64,000 nt of DNA from Bimastos eiseni (Eukaryota; Annelida; Clitellata; Crassiclitellata; Lumbricidae), in the NCBI GenBank assembly GCA_959347315.1, contig OY365810.1:24890604-24954603 (forward strand), in the 5' to 3' direction. Both the position numbers and the translations under genes were made by a program. Shown here one piece after another: positions 1-10,330 of the stretch. The stretch's first letter is position 1. Every line of letters begins with the position of its first letter. A model generated the notes under the pieces. The model was given only the letters and a program-made list of their open reading frames with translations. It ran no database searches and was not told the origin of the DNA.

Positions 1-788
1 TATTGGACACAGGAGATCCAACAGGTCGGATTATAGTGCGGTTTATCCAGACAATTTAAAAACTTTTCTTTAAAAAATTCGTACTGTATCTATGAACATT
101 TAAACGAAAACACTCGTACATAATTTGCTATTTTTGGGTATTCGCCATTATAATTCTCAGACGACGCTTAGCCGAGTTGTCTGCTTTTTTCGACAACATT
201 TAGGTCAACATTGAGTTTGGTTATAAATAACCGACTTCAGTTTTATTAATTCTGTATTATTTAATTTTGTTAAAAATATTCATTATCATCCATCCAAAAT
301 GAGCTCTTCGATAAACTATCTGTTTATTACTAAACTTTATATTGTATTCGAAGTTTAGATAGGCAACAAAATGTGGGGGCGCCAGATTAATGCTAGGCAC
401 AGTTATAACTTGGTACGAGAGCCGTATTAACCTACGGCAACCTAGGCCCCAAGGCTTCGAGCTTCTTTGGGCCCCTTGAGGCTTGACATCCCTAACGCTC
501 TTCCCTGTCCCCCCGCGAATTTCACGCTCACCTTTCGCATAATTCATTAATATAACATGAAGCAATAAGTGGGAGTCACAAGGAACATAATATCATCTTG
601 TCAGGCGACCTTCAATTTGCATGAAACAAAGCAAAACCACAGTACCAGTATAGGCTTACTGCGCTGTAAAGTTAAACATGATGTAGCCTATACCCATGTA
701 TCTATCTACTTATTTATAAGTAGATATAATATATCTACTTATAAATATTTATCTCGTTAATATTTCAACAAAGTGATCCAGAACATTT
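1..788. other. No gene seen; contains a hAT-type repeat fragment
   Basis: I see no coding exon here. Positions about 360-415 closely match 52456-52510 (shared core GCCAGATTAATGCTAGGCAC, with one base different in the other copy). The second copy lies inside a short hAT-like element with target duplications, so this is a dispersed repeat. Positions 700-750 hold a small AT-rich palindrome built on TCTACTTATAAATA. Missing upstream exons of the Slo gene could lie to the left, but none was recognised here. Confidence 0.5.
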
Positions 789-1125
789 TCAAAATTTAAT
801 TTCCCGAGCACAGACGATATGCAATAATGCCAAATGATTGAGCATTTCATCTTTCAGACAGGACAGCAGATGATTCTTAATAGACCGATACGTTTCAGAG
901 CACAGAACAGTTCTCCAGAACAGTTTGTGACGAGAAATGACAAGTAAATGCGTAAGCAAATGTAGACATGTTTGGAAAAGCATTCTCAATGCAGTAAAGG
1001 CCCCCCTTATTTTCAAGATTAGTTTTGATCTTCTCTTTCTCCTCAAATTCCTCAAAAGTATCTCTTAAACGGCCAACATAATTATTAAATGACCTTAAGA
1101 GCTTCCCAGCTTCGTTCAGACCCAA
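789..1125 (-). pseudogene. hAT-type transposase C-terminal remnant (frameshifted)
   Basis: On the minus strand two frames together resemble the end of a hAT/ZMYM-like transposase. The first part (1125 to about 930) reads a charged stretch with RLRDTFEEFEEKEKIK. After a frame change, 1055-789 gives SIKNHLLSCLKDEMLNHLAL. The latter matches the hAT dimerisation pattern 'IK..LRS.M..ERLN.LALL' as I know it. The two frames cannot be joined without a frameshift, so this is a dead fragment. No terminal repeats were found. Confidence 0.45.
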
Positions 1126-1798
1126 ATTTGTGCTTTATGCTGGTCTGATGAAACCTTTCCGTGACGATAGACCAGAACACCGGTAAGATGCAGTTTTCCA
1201 AGGAATTATATTATTACCCCTTACCTCTTGTCGTGCTTTGGCTGTTTCGTCCAGGTTTTCTGTAAATTGCCATATTTTTCACATCTATAGTTGAGCGCCT
1301 TTGAAGCATCGGAGTGTGCAGACTATCTAGTGTCACCCACAACACTCACAGCAGGCAGGCCACCAACGGCATTGACTAAAGGTTCCCACGGGTGAATTTG
1401 AATATCCACTGAAATGACGATATCTATGGATTTGATTAGTGATTAAAAGGACTTATGTTATTAAGTCAAATATCTGACCACAACCGTAATTAACCGGAAA
1501 TGCCGCGCGGGCCCCTGCTTTTAGTGGGCCCCTAGACTTCAGCCTATTCAGCCTTATGGATAATACGGACCTGCTTGGTACGGCCCTGATCCCAATTATC
1601 ATAACTAACACTAACAATAATGTGCTCGATCAGAGTTTCGTAATAAGTTGAGTTGACGACATACATGTAGAACTTGAAGTAATGGATTGTATCGGACTTG
1701 CACATTTGCACATTGCGTATGGTTTCTCGATCATGGTTCTTCCCAAATGACAGCTTTCTGCCAAATGTCATATATATCTGTATTAAATTTTTTCAAAG
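1126..1798. other. No gene seen (left flank of first visible Slo exon)
   Basis: Unique-looking, mostly AT-rich sequence. A short inverted GGGCCCCT / AGTGGGCCCCTAG cluster near 1509-1532 resembles a transposon end. Presumably this is intron of the Slo-type gene. No exon was recognised. Confidence 0.4.
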
Positions 1799-4700
1799 CT
1801 ATCGACGGAGCGACGTTGGATTAACGAACAGTACGAACGATTTGACAAATCACAATCAGAACGGCGATTTAACGGAAATGCTCGACGTTACTGGAATGGT
1901 CCACTGGTGTCTGGGAAAGTCACTCGAAGACTGCACACTGGTATATGGCCCTATATAATTATGTTATGGTCAGTTAATTAGACAAGGTGAGGTCAGATGT
2001 GACGAGGTGAAGTCAGGTAAACGAGGGTAACGTTAGATGCATAATTGCTTATGGCCTAAGGTAATGAAGTAATGTAAGGTATGTAAGGTAATGTAATGTA
2101 ATGTAAGGTATATGCAGCAAGATAAATTGATACGTAGTAGAAAGTAATACAAGACGCACCCTATCCCCAAGAAGCACGTGCACCTCCATAGGCTTATAAT
2201 AACCAGTCCGACTGATACAAGAACACAGCAGCCTATGAAACCTTAGTCTTGTGGCACTCTCTTTTACCCAACACATTTTAAGTACTTCTGAAATGCCAAA
2301 AACCGCTGATAATTCTGTAAAAAGTGCAACTTACGATGATCTGAGTTTAGTGGAGCTGTTTGACGCAAGAGTTCGTATTTTCAATTGACGACTGTTCTAG
2401 AAAGACTTAAAGTACGGTTTGGCTGAGCTATCGTAAGGTGGAGGAGAACAGCCAAGCCATGACAGGTTCCTGGAGGCATTGCTATCGACACAGTTGGCTT
2501 ACTGTTGGCTGCTTTGGCCTGACTGGCAATTGAGACCCAGCAACCATACGGTGTGTTGCTTCTCACAGAGACTCAACCCTAAGGATGTAACCAGTGCACA
2601 AATGTTGTGCATGATTAGCGCTACTGTACACTTAATATCAATTCTATCCACACTGAAATGTTTGCTCAGACATCGCTCTTGCTTCATGCACATCCGTGAT
2701 CTTCGTAGAATCCGCCCTATGCTTGACCCCAAAACAGCATCCACAATCGCCACATCAATAGTTCAAGCCAAATTCGGTTACTGTAGTTCCCTTTTCCTCG
2801 TTATAGACACTACCCAATTAAACCGCCTCCAAGCCATTCAGAATGCCCGTGCTGTCACCAAAACCCCAAAGCATCACTATATCACTTCTGCCCTCAAGTC
2901 ACTCCACTGGCTCAAAATACCTGAACGGATCGAATATAAGGTCATTTCACTCACCTACAACACACTGCAATCCTCACAGCCCACATATCTCCTTCAACTG
3001 TTCGCGATTCAACCACATCGTTCAACACGTTCCTCTTCCACCCTCACTGCTTCGCCCTTCCGTCATTTCATCACTCAAATTTGCAAATCGCTTGCCTGCT
3101 CGACACTCAGGATTTTGACCATCTGCCTATCGGTTCCATTTTGATTAAACCGCGACTTCGCTTTTGTGGGTGCTGTAGAACTGTTGACATTACGATTCCA
3201 TTAACGTTTGGCGTAAGATTTTCATTGCCATAGCAAACGTAGTCTCAACATTTCTGTAGCGCCTATAAAAGCGAAGTCGCGGAAACCAGTGAGGGGTTTC
3301 GAAACGTTAAGTATTGTGCATATTCTACCATAGGCACTTCACATTATAATCATGTGTTGGTCCTTTACGACTACATGTAGGGCATATATGTCATTTTATA
3401 GAGTTTTTAACAATGAGCTATTTACTGTATCATAGCTGTGCCTGTGTTTGTTTAGGATGAATATTCCGTGAGGGAGTTTGATTTCCAAAATCACGTAATC
3501 TTCGTCCTTCGTTCTGGCTCCGAATCAGATGGAAAAGTTGCTGCTCAGAATACTGACGATGATCTTCTTGGTCTCAGCAGTTTCGTGTCTCCCTTGAGAG
3601 CCAGTTCGTTACATCTAGCGGAACTGAAGGACATCATCTTCTACGCGGATATGGAAGTTATGGAAAGCGATTGGAAGCACTTGGCCAACTTCCCTAAACT
3701 CTACGTCTATCAGGTAAAGAATCCTTCAAAAGTAATAACTACTTCACCTTCGCTTCACTTTATAACGATAATTGACGTTGCCTTATGTTGTCTGATAATT
3801 GAGATAAAGAATTAGTTACCGTAGTTACTTATTTATACCAAAAGATGTTTAATGATAAGGCACCAATTAGCCGAAGTCATATTATTACATTGAATTAAAT
3901 TAGTCTTAAAATTAGTCAAAATTAAATTTTAGTCGAGTGGATAGTTTAGGCGAAATCGTTGTATTGCATAGCACTGCCGAATTTATGTGACGTCTGCCTC
4001 AGAAAGCAACTGTAGAATAAGCAGGATTTAATTAAAATTTCCTGAGCACATAAATTTATCTTCTGTTAAACTGTCGTTTCACAATAAATTCCTTAGAATG
4101 ATGCATTTCACTGCAGCGGACAAGATCTATGCAAATGGACCTCAGGCTGTTGAATATTCACAAGTGCTCAATGTGTATCGTGACGTCAGTGAAGGGCGCG
4201 TCCATGATCGACGGAACACTGATTGACAAGCGGACAATTCTGACGACGATGAATATCGTCGGTTTACAGAAACTCGAGCAGAAAGTCACCACACTGGGCG
4301 GTCCGTATGTTACATCCACTGTAACAGAAAGATTTACTTAGCGCCTCATTCGTAGAACCGATGTTTAGCATGCGTATATAGGATATGATAGCAGGCTTAA
4401 CGTTACCAGTCGCCTAATGAAATAACTTCAGGTGGTATCCATTATCCAATGTTTGAAGTGGTGCATCTCTTTTATTTGAATAAGTCGGGGCATCTCGGTA
4501 CTGTGTACCTGTACCTGAATGCTCCCTTTGCATGGTCAATTAAGCCACTGTCTTTTGACCAGCTGGTAACTTTCAACGATCTCTGTTGTCGTACAGACTC
4601 CCACCTTTTCATTTCCGTGCTCGACAACCCTAGGTAACCGTTGTCTTCTACCTCCTTTAATTAGTAGGCCTACTTCCTACAGTGCTCACTCTGTCCTCTA

Positions 4701-6326
4701 ACGCATAGTCGTGCTGGATTAGTGCTGACACACTAATCCGGTGTGGTTTTATTACCTGAATGCAATGCAATTGACTAATCTCATTGCTCCGAAAACGTCT
4801 GCCTTATAATATAATATGCGTTTGCAGGCGGTTCAATAAAGTACATGTTTACTTAGGATTAAAATGGCAAAATCCAGATCCTCTGCCTGCGTTGATCCCT
4901 CTTTGTGGAATGGACTTCCATCTTCTCTTCGCTCTGTCATCTTCCGCAGTGGCATCTCTTCTCTACCTCTCTCACCTAAGCATTTACCTTTGCTCGACGG
5001 TACCTCGCTTCTGAAGGGCAGCTGCGTGTACTATCTGATGACCATTTGAAACGTCTCACCTCACCCCCCAAGAACTGCATTCTAATGCTTAGTCTGAGCA
5101 TCTGTATTCAAATAAAAAATCAAAAGAAGTTTATTGAAACCTTCGTTCCACATTGACAAGTATAACAAACAGAAGTACATGCTCTGATGGATAGAATTAG
5201 CTCAATGAAGCAATCAATTAAATTAAACAATTGGAGATGATCGACAGGAGTTCACAAGGAGATTGTACCCCGCTAAAAGGAGCATTAATTTCTCTGTTTC
5301 AACAAAACTATGAAGATGGCGAATTGTGAGGAAAGGTACTAGAATGCAACATATAGCAAAAAATACATAAAATGACTGAATTACTCGTTATATTCGTCAG
5401 GTGGTACATTGAGGGTGAAGCAATGAATTTGACAATGGTTACAGTAGAAACAGTAAAAACCATTAAACACAATAAGCAGAATGTACAAAGAAGAGTAATG
5501 AAATCTTGACTAATCTTAAACTAAAGAGTTTTCTATTCCTGTCTCAATCCTCATCATCACATTGATTAAAACATTATTAAAACACTCGAGTGTTTCTTTG
5601 ACAGTGCTGGCAAATCTCGAAACCTTCCGAAAGCAGATTGCAATCGGGTGTGACTTCCCAATGCTGGCTCAGCTGGGTAAGCATTTATAAACTGTTAGCG
5701 CCTATTATGTATTGTTGAGAGACTGATGCCTTACAAGACCCGGTAGTCGAGCGCACAATCACGAAGCATGGAAATCTTCGGCAATTGAAAACAGAACGAC
5801 TCAGGCATACATGTAAACACACAACGCCGCTATTTCGAAGTAAACTCAATATTATTCTGTAACGTCAGAGTGAATGCTGTTTTCAAAGTATTACAATTGT
5901 GTGATAAGCTGATGTATGCTTACTGTTTTGTCAGAGACGAAAGTATATGTATATAAATTTAGTTAACTAGTGACAATATAAGAATAAAGGGTATCAAAAT
6001 TGTACTCGACGTGCCTTTTCAAACTACATGTAATCGTAGATGGTAGGACCTGTAAACACTATAGAAACTGTTGGAATTATTTGCTTCAAGTTTAGCACGA
6101 AAGAGTTTTTTGCTCAATTGCTTCTCGACTTATTCGTCATTGTTGAGATTATCTGGTGTAACTGGTGTTGAAAATAGAGTTGGACGCCAGCATTCCATAT
6201 ATAGATGACGACGATGATGACGATCCGTCCCTTCCTATCTACCAGACGATGCCCTACGTCTCCGGAAGAGTTCTACTCACCAGCGTTTTTGATTCAGTCG
6301 TATCAGCAGTAAGCCCAAGATGTTTA

Positions 6327-6414
<88 letters not shown>

Positions 6415-6500
6415 CATCCATCCATCCATCCAACCATCCATATATCTATATATATATATATATATATCTATCCATCCATCCAACCATCCAACCATCCATA

Positions 6501-6535
<35 letters not shown>

Positions 6536-8306
6536 ATATCTATCTATATATCTATATATCTATCCATCCATCCATCCATACAACCATCCATATATCTATC
6601 TATCTATATATCTATCCATCCATCCATCAATCTATATATCTATTTATCTATCTATATATGCTTATAAAATATATGCTCTACGTATATTTTATATTTATAT
6701 ATATATATATATATTTGTGTGTGTCTTGTAATTTTTTGCACCTGTCTTATGAAGTCATATTCGTATTTATTATTAATTCAAACTGATTACACGTCATAGT
6801 ATGAATAGACGATGACAAGTAATTACAAGAGTCGAATATAATTGTATAACAGCCATGCAAGGCTCCATCCTTCCTGCAGCTCATTTACCAAACGACCTAG
6901 TGAATGAAAGGCTGGGTCGTTCTTCGGGAGGGTACTGCGAACAGATCACGTGTCCATGCTGGTCTTCAGCTCTTCATTATTTAATTAATTTAGTTAGTTC
7001 TTAATTATTATTTTCTGATAATAGTGTCGCTGTGACGATGATTACGAGCGCAGGTTACTGCATACGTTGAGTCCTGTGGAATTCATTCCACGCTGTAGAA
7101 CTGTTGTCAACAGATGCCTATTTAACTGTCATGACATTCAGACGTGCATTTGATTTGGAACCAGGCTTTTCTAAACGGAAAAGTTCTGAAACTGATCCGA
7201 GCTCTTGTGACTGGTGGAGAAAGCAGCGACCTCGAAAAGATCATGGCTGATGGCGTTGGAATCATTCGCAGGGCGACCCTTTCGGATCACACGATCAGCA
7301 GAAAACGATCGTCTTTAGATCTACTCAGCCTGGCCTACGGACCACTGGAACCATTCCAGGTGGAGTAAATTCAGCGTGTTTTCTTTGCTCGTTATTTCTA
7401 ATTTTCGCCTTAGCCTCAACTTTGTGTATATAGGCTTTGGTTTGTCTTTTTCGTTGCAATTATTTATCGGTTCTTGCATTATATACGTGTTAAGTCAGTT
7501 TGTATTTTGCTTATCCCATTTGCATTTTAAAATCTAGTTTTTACAATGATTAATCTTCGACTAGCAATTTAAAATAGGTGACTGAAATCTCTAAAAGACT
7601 AGGCATATCTGTTAAATTGGTCATTTGTAGAAGTGTGCCAATTACGGTGAGCTGTTGGTGAACTCATTGCGAGTCTTTGGACTACTCTGTCTTGGCGTCT
7701 ATCGTCTCTTTGAACCAGAATCAAAGGATCCAAAACGACAAAAGCGCTACGTCATTACTAACCCTCCCAAATCGTTCCAACTAATTTCGTCCGATCGGGT
7801 GAGTTTACACTCAATTCTGCGGTGTTATGTATACCAGGCAAATATGTATCTTTTTATAATAGCCTAGGCGGCGGTTTTCGCTAAGATGTGGGTGACTTTC
7901 CATCGTCAGTTGCAAATCACTTTATTCATTCATTTATTCTGACCATTCAGGCGAGCGATTGCCTACTAGATAGGGTGCTGGGATGAGAGGTATAAAGTTC
8001 AAATCCTCACTTGGAAGGAAATGCTTATCAAGCTATCTTTCTGCTCTACTAGCGATCCAAGTGAACTGAGACAAGAAGTGAGTACAGTGGCTGTACGCTT
8101 TGAGTGGAAATGACTAACTATATTTAAAAATTTTGATATCTTATTTTGAGCTTGGGACTCATTTTCAGCTTACCGCTGTAGGACTATATTAGTTTTTGCC
8201 ATAGGGTACTACTATGTGCTGTGATATCATACACGTAGGCCTATACAACAGTTCTTATTGACTATTGCAGATTTATGTTCTTCGACCTTTTGACTTCAGC
8301 AGATGA
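1799..8306 (+). CDS. Divergent Slo/BK-type calcium-activated potassium channel, C-terminal half (partial, 5' end outside window)
   Basis: Eight exons join without an internal stop and with matching phases: 1799-1940, 3456-3713, 4117-4300, 5605-5676, 6178-6308, 7165-7359, 7631-7798, 8271-8306 (stop TGA). Together they give about 394 residues. They align in order with the second RCK (gating-ring) domain of KCNMA1/Slo1. [17 protein letters not shown] corresponds to the 'STGMFHWC...' segment. [18 protein letters not shown] is the '(M)PLRAS..ELK.I.F' strand. Next come [16 protein letters not shown] and [14 protein letters not shown], then a calcium bowl [25 protein letters not shown], and finally [15 protein letters not shown]. 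In Slo channels this cytoplasmic module senses Ca2+ and opens the K+-selective pore. The pore and voltage-sensor exons would lie left of the window. The start of the first listed exon is the least certain. The protein ends 11 residues into the last exon, so it lacks the long serine-rich tail of vertebrate Slo1. Divergence from Slo1 is high, which suggests a lineage-specific paralogue. Intact splicing argues against a pseudogene. Confidence 0.87.
2380..3144 (+). pseudogene. CR1/L2-like LINE reverse-transcriptase C-terminal fragment
   Basis: Positions 2690-3060 read in one frame [19 protein letters not shown], then [20 protein letters not shown] and [19 protein letters not shown]. These are the hallmark motifs of the region after the reverse-transcriptase palm in CR1/Jockey/L2 retrotransposons ('L..LQ..QN', 'L..LHWLPV..RI.FK'). 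The frame is open, but the conserved 'RVV' and 'PSYL' parts are degraded and the catalytic domain is missing. It sits in a Slo intron and is cut off on the right by the short inverted-repeat element at 3151. Confidence 0.75.
3151..3283. mobile_element. Short inverted-repeat element (MITE) with about 45-bp arms
   Basis: The left arm begins CGCGACTTCGCTTTT and the right arm ends AAAAGCGAAGTCGCG. Homology between arms extends about 45 bases (GGxGCTxxAGAAxxGTTGA). The same arm recurs once at about 47879-47930, upstream of IDH3B, as CACGACTTCGCCTTT. It is non-coding, and I could not define a target duplication with confidence. Confidence 0.7.
4864..5049 (+). pseudogene. LINE ORF C-terminal remnant in Slo intron
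   Basis: The reading [17 protein letters not shown] matches the 'VAAPxLWNSLPxxLR' block near the C-terminus of CR1-like LINE proteins. Neighbouring sequence is too degraded to extend. It lies in the intron between Slo exons ending at 4300 and starting at 5605. Confidence 0.5.
6178..6308 (+). other. Slo exon encoding the calcium bowl
   Basis: The exon follows acceptor ...AAAATAG and ends before donor GTAAGC. It encodes [17 protein letters not shown] and then the Y.TMPY..G segment, matching Slo1 '[20 protein letters not shown]'. The run of seven aspartates keeps the known Ca2+-binding acidic loop of Slo1, which Slo3 channels lack. The split codon G|AG with exon 5605-5676 restores a glutamate. 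About 18 bases beyond the donor a 330-bp microsatellite begins. Confidence 0.85.
6326..6660. repeat. Compound microsatellite (TATC)n/(CATC)n/(TA)n
   Basis: About 22 clean TATC units are followed by mixed CATC, AACC and TA blocks. Reading frames through it give meaningless I-Y-L-S repeats. It lies immediately inside the Slo intron after the calcium-bowl exon. Confidence 0.97.
6776..6960 (-). repeat. Dispersed SINE-like repeat, family B (minus orientation)
   Basis: It shares GTATGAATAGACGATGACAA and GAGTCGAAT with 20010-20180, and in reverse complement with 24490-24700 and 58880-59105 (CGACTCCTGTAATAA). The plus-oriented copies have tRNA-like promoter boxes, so the family is probably tRNA-derived. 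Confidence 0.6.
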
Positions 8307-9080
8307 TCAGACGCAAAAGGAAAGTGAACAGTGTTTAAAAACGAGTCTGCAAACAACTTTATCATCTTATTAAGTCAAATCCTTTTTCTACAACGTTCCT
8401 GCAAAGTTTGTACAGTTGGAATCGCATTAATTTGTAGATAGCGGCAATTTGCTACTACTACATTTGCTAGCTAGTGCATACCAAGAGCTTAGCTGAAAGA
8501 ATCGTCTAAACACGTCTAAACAGACAATGGATTAATGCCATTTTCTACGAGTAGGCATGCGTTTTTTTTATCATGGATTGACACTTATCTGCCGTTTAGA
8601 CCGGAGTTCATAATTTACGAAATGGCTGAGTTAAGGCATTTCTTGCAACGGGTAAATCGACACAATTAAGCAGCCGTATACCGTAGTCTTAAGTGGTTGC
8701 ATCCAGCAAGATGACCTGAAGTCTTGACCAACCATTTGGCTATTTTCGAATATATAGGCCTATCAGTTCAGTGATGTTTCTAATCGTTGTGCTCTACAAC
8801 TAAACATGCATCGAGGCGACTGCAACATTTCCGTGTGCATCTCTGCTTGCTTATATAGGTGTATACTATCACTAACTCCACATTATTTTAGTCTCCTTTG
8901 TCATCCAGGTATTGTTTTGGTACTAACAGAATTACGTAAATATCTGACGAATGACACGGTAAGATAAACGTGTCACGACATTGTTGACTGAATAACCAAT
9001 TTTACGTTACATTTCGTTGCATTTACTTACATTTCTGCTCTTTTGTATTCTAAATATTGCGATATTCACTCGTACACTCG
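8307..9080. other. 3' flank of Slo gene; no further gene seen
   Basis: AT-rich sequence after the Slo stop codon, presumably 3' UTR then intergenic. I found no clear coding exon or delimited transposon. A degraded tRNA-like segment (about 7945-8090, with AAAGTTCAAATCC resembling a B box) lies just upstream, in the last Slo intron. Confidence 0.5.
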
Positions 9081-9136
9081 ACGCTGGCGTCCAAGTCCAT
9101 TGAACGCTAGTGTTCAATAGACTTGGACGCCAGCGT
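9081..9136. repeat. 56-bp near-perfect palindrome (hairpin)
   Basis: ACGCTGGCGTCCAAGTC at 9081-9097 is exactly mirrored by GACTTGGACGCCAGCGT at 9120-9136. The inner ATTGAAC/GTTCAAT extends the pairing, leaving a loop of only a few bases. Nothing similar flanks it. It could be an inverted duplication or the remnant core of a foldback element. The loop is short for a microRNA precursor. Confidence 0.9.
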
Positions 9137-10089
9137 GACTAGACTGCAGATCTCCACGACATGATTCAGTATGCAATACTTTTTACGTCACAGTCACAGA
9201 ATCTCACATACGTATCTATGGTAACAAGGTTGACAGCTGGGGCGGAGACTTAGGGGAGAGCTTTAGACTGCCTTCCATTTGAAGTGGGGGGGGAGGGAGT
9301 AACTTATATCCCCAAAATTTCAGACAATTGAACGCGTGCTGCCGTTGTCACTCCCTGTCTGTGGCTGGTTTAATGGTCTTCCTGATTGTTTCAATTTGTG
9401 CAAAGTGGGTCGTCACTGGTCATGCAGTGAGTGTCTCGTCAATGTTAGATGCAAGACACCAGGCTGAGATAAGGTGCCGACCTGCATGCCAATTTAGGGT
9501 TCAGAGGCAGTGTGCTGTTAGAGGTCGTGACCTCGCCGGTCGGTCTAGATGTTGTGTCGTGTCTGGTGTATGCTCTGTTCCTTGGGTGACGGAATATCTA
9601 GTATCGCTTATAGTGGTGATGCCTTGTATGTGGTATGGTGCATTATGCAACTGGCTGTGCAATCATGTACACGCTGCAAGAGAGTGTTTGATAAACAATG
9701 TTGATAGTGAATTGAAGTCTTGACACTATATATGCATGCATTCAGAGGCGAAGATTTATGGGGCAGGAGGGGCTGCCCCTCCTGAGTTTCAGGTTGAGGG
9801 AGTGGAGCTGCTTATATCTCCCAATATTTCATAAGTATCTCATGAGTATTATAGATTTCTAGTGTTTCCACTGTTCATTCTTTTTTGCTACATGCGTGGG
9901 TCTGGGAATTGAAATTTGTCCGACCTGTCCCCCTCCGAACCCAAATTGTGTCGATCTGTTCTCAAACCCAAGACAAAGTTTTCGCCTATAGTTGACCGAT
10001 ACACGGGCAGCCGATTGTGGACACAGCTAGAAAGCCGGAAAGAACAACAAGGGAGGATGCATAGAATTTATCACTGCACAGTCATGACT
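9137..10089. other. No gene seen; degraded repeat ends
   Basis: The segments 9235-9325 and 9750-9835 share a G-rich stretch followed by CTTATATC(T)CCCAA(A)ATTTC and look like two copies of one degraded repeat end. An open frame at 9328-9723 has no recognisable domain and no splice or neighbour support. Confidence 0.4.
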
Positions 10090-10330
10090 CGTGGGGCACG
10101 GTGACCGATTGGTAAGAGTGGTCGGCCCGTAACGCTCTGTGTACGCTGAGTGCATGTGCGGGTTCGACCCTTGGCCGGGGAGTCACTGTGTAGGGACCTT
10201 GAGCAAGTCCTTCGCGCACAATTTCGCTGCATTACAACTGCAGATGCGCCGTCGAGGCGTGTGTGCACTTCTGAGCTGATTGTAAGAAGGGCAATATTAA
10301 ATTTCAGCTGTATTGTATTGTATTCTATGA
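10090..10330 (+). repeat. tRNA-derived SINE, family A
   Basis: The head GGGGCACGGTGACCGATTGG, followed by TAAGAGTGGTCGGCCCG, resembles a tRNA D-arm (A box). GCGGGTTCGACCCTTGG matches the B-box consensus GGTTCRANNCC. The body (GAGCAAGTCCTTCGCGCACA, then GTGTGCACTTCTGAGC) is shared with the reverse complement of 62280-62466 and, degraded, with 52575-52745. It ends in a short TGTAT-rich tail. Confidence 0.85.

Noticed and set aside
6165..6731. Long open frame containing the calcium bowl and an I-Y-L-S repeat protein
   Set aside because: Only the first part is the Slo exon. After the GTAAGC donor at 6309 the frame just reads the TATC microsatellite.
9328..9723. 131-codon cysteine-rich open frame
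   Set aside because: No domain, signal or splice support, and flanked by degraded repeats. The length is within chance for the region.
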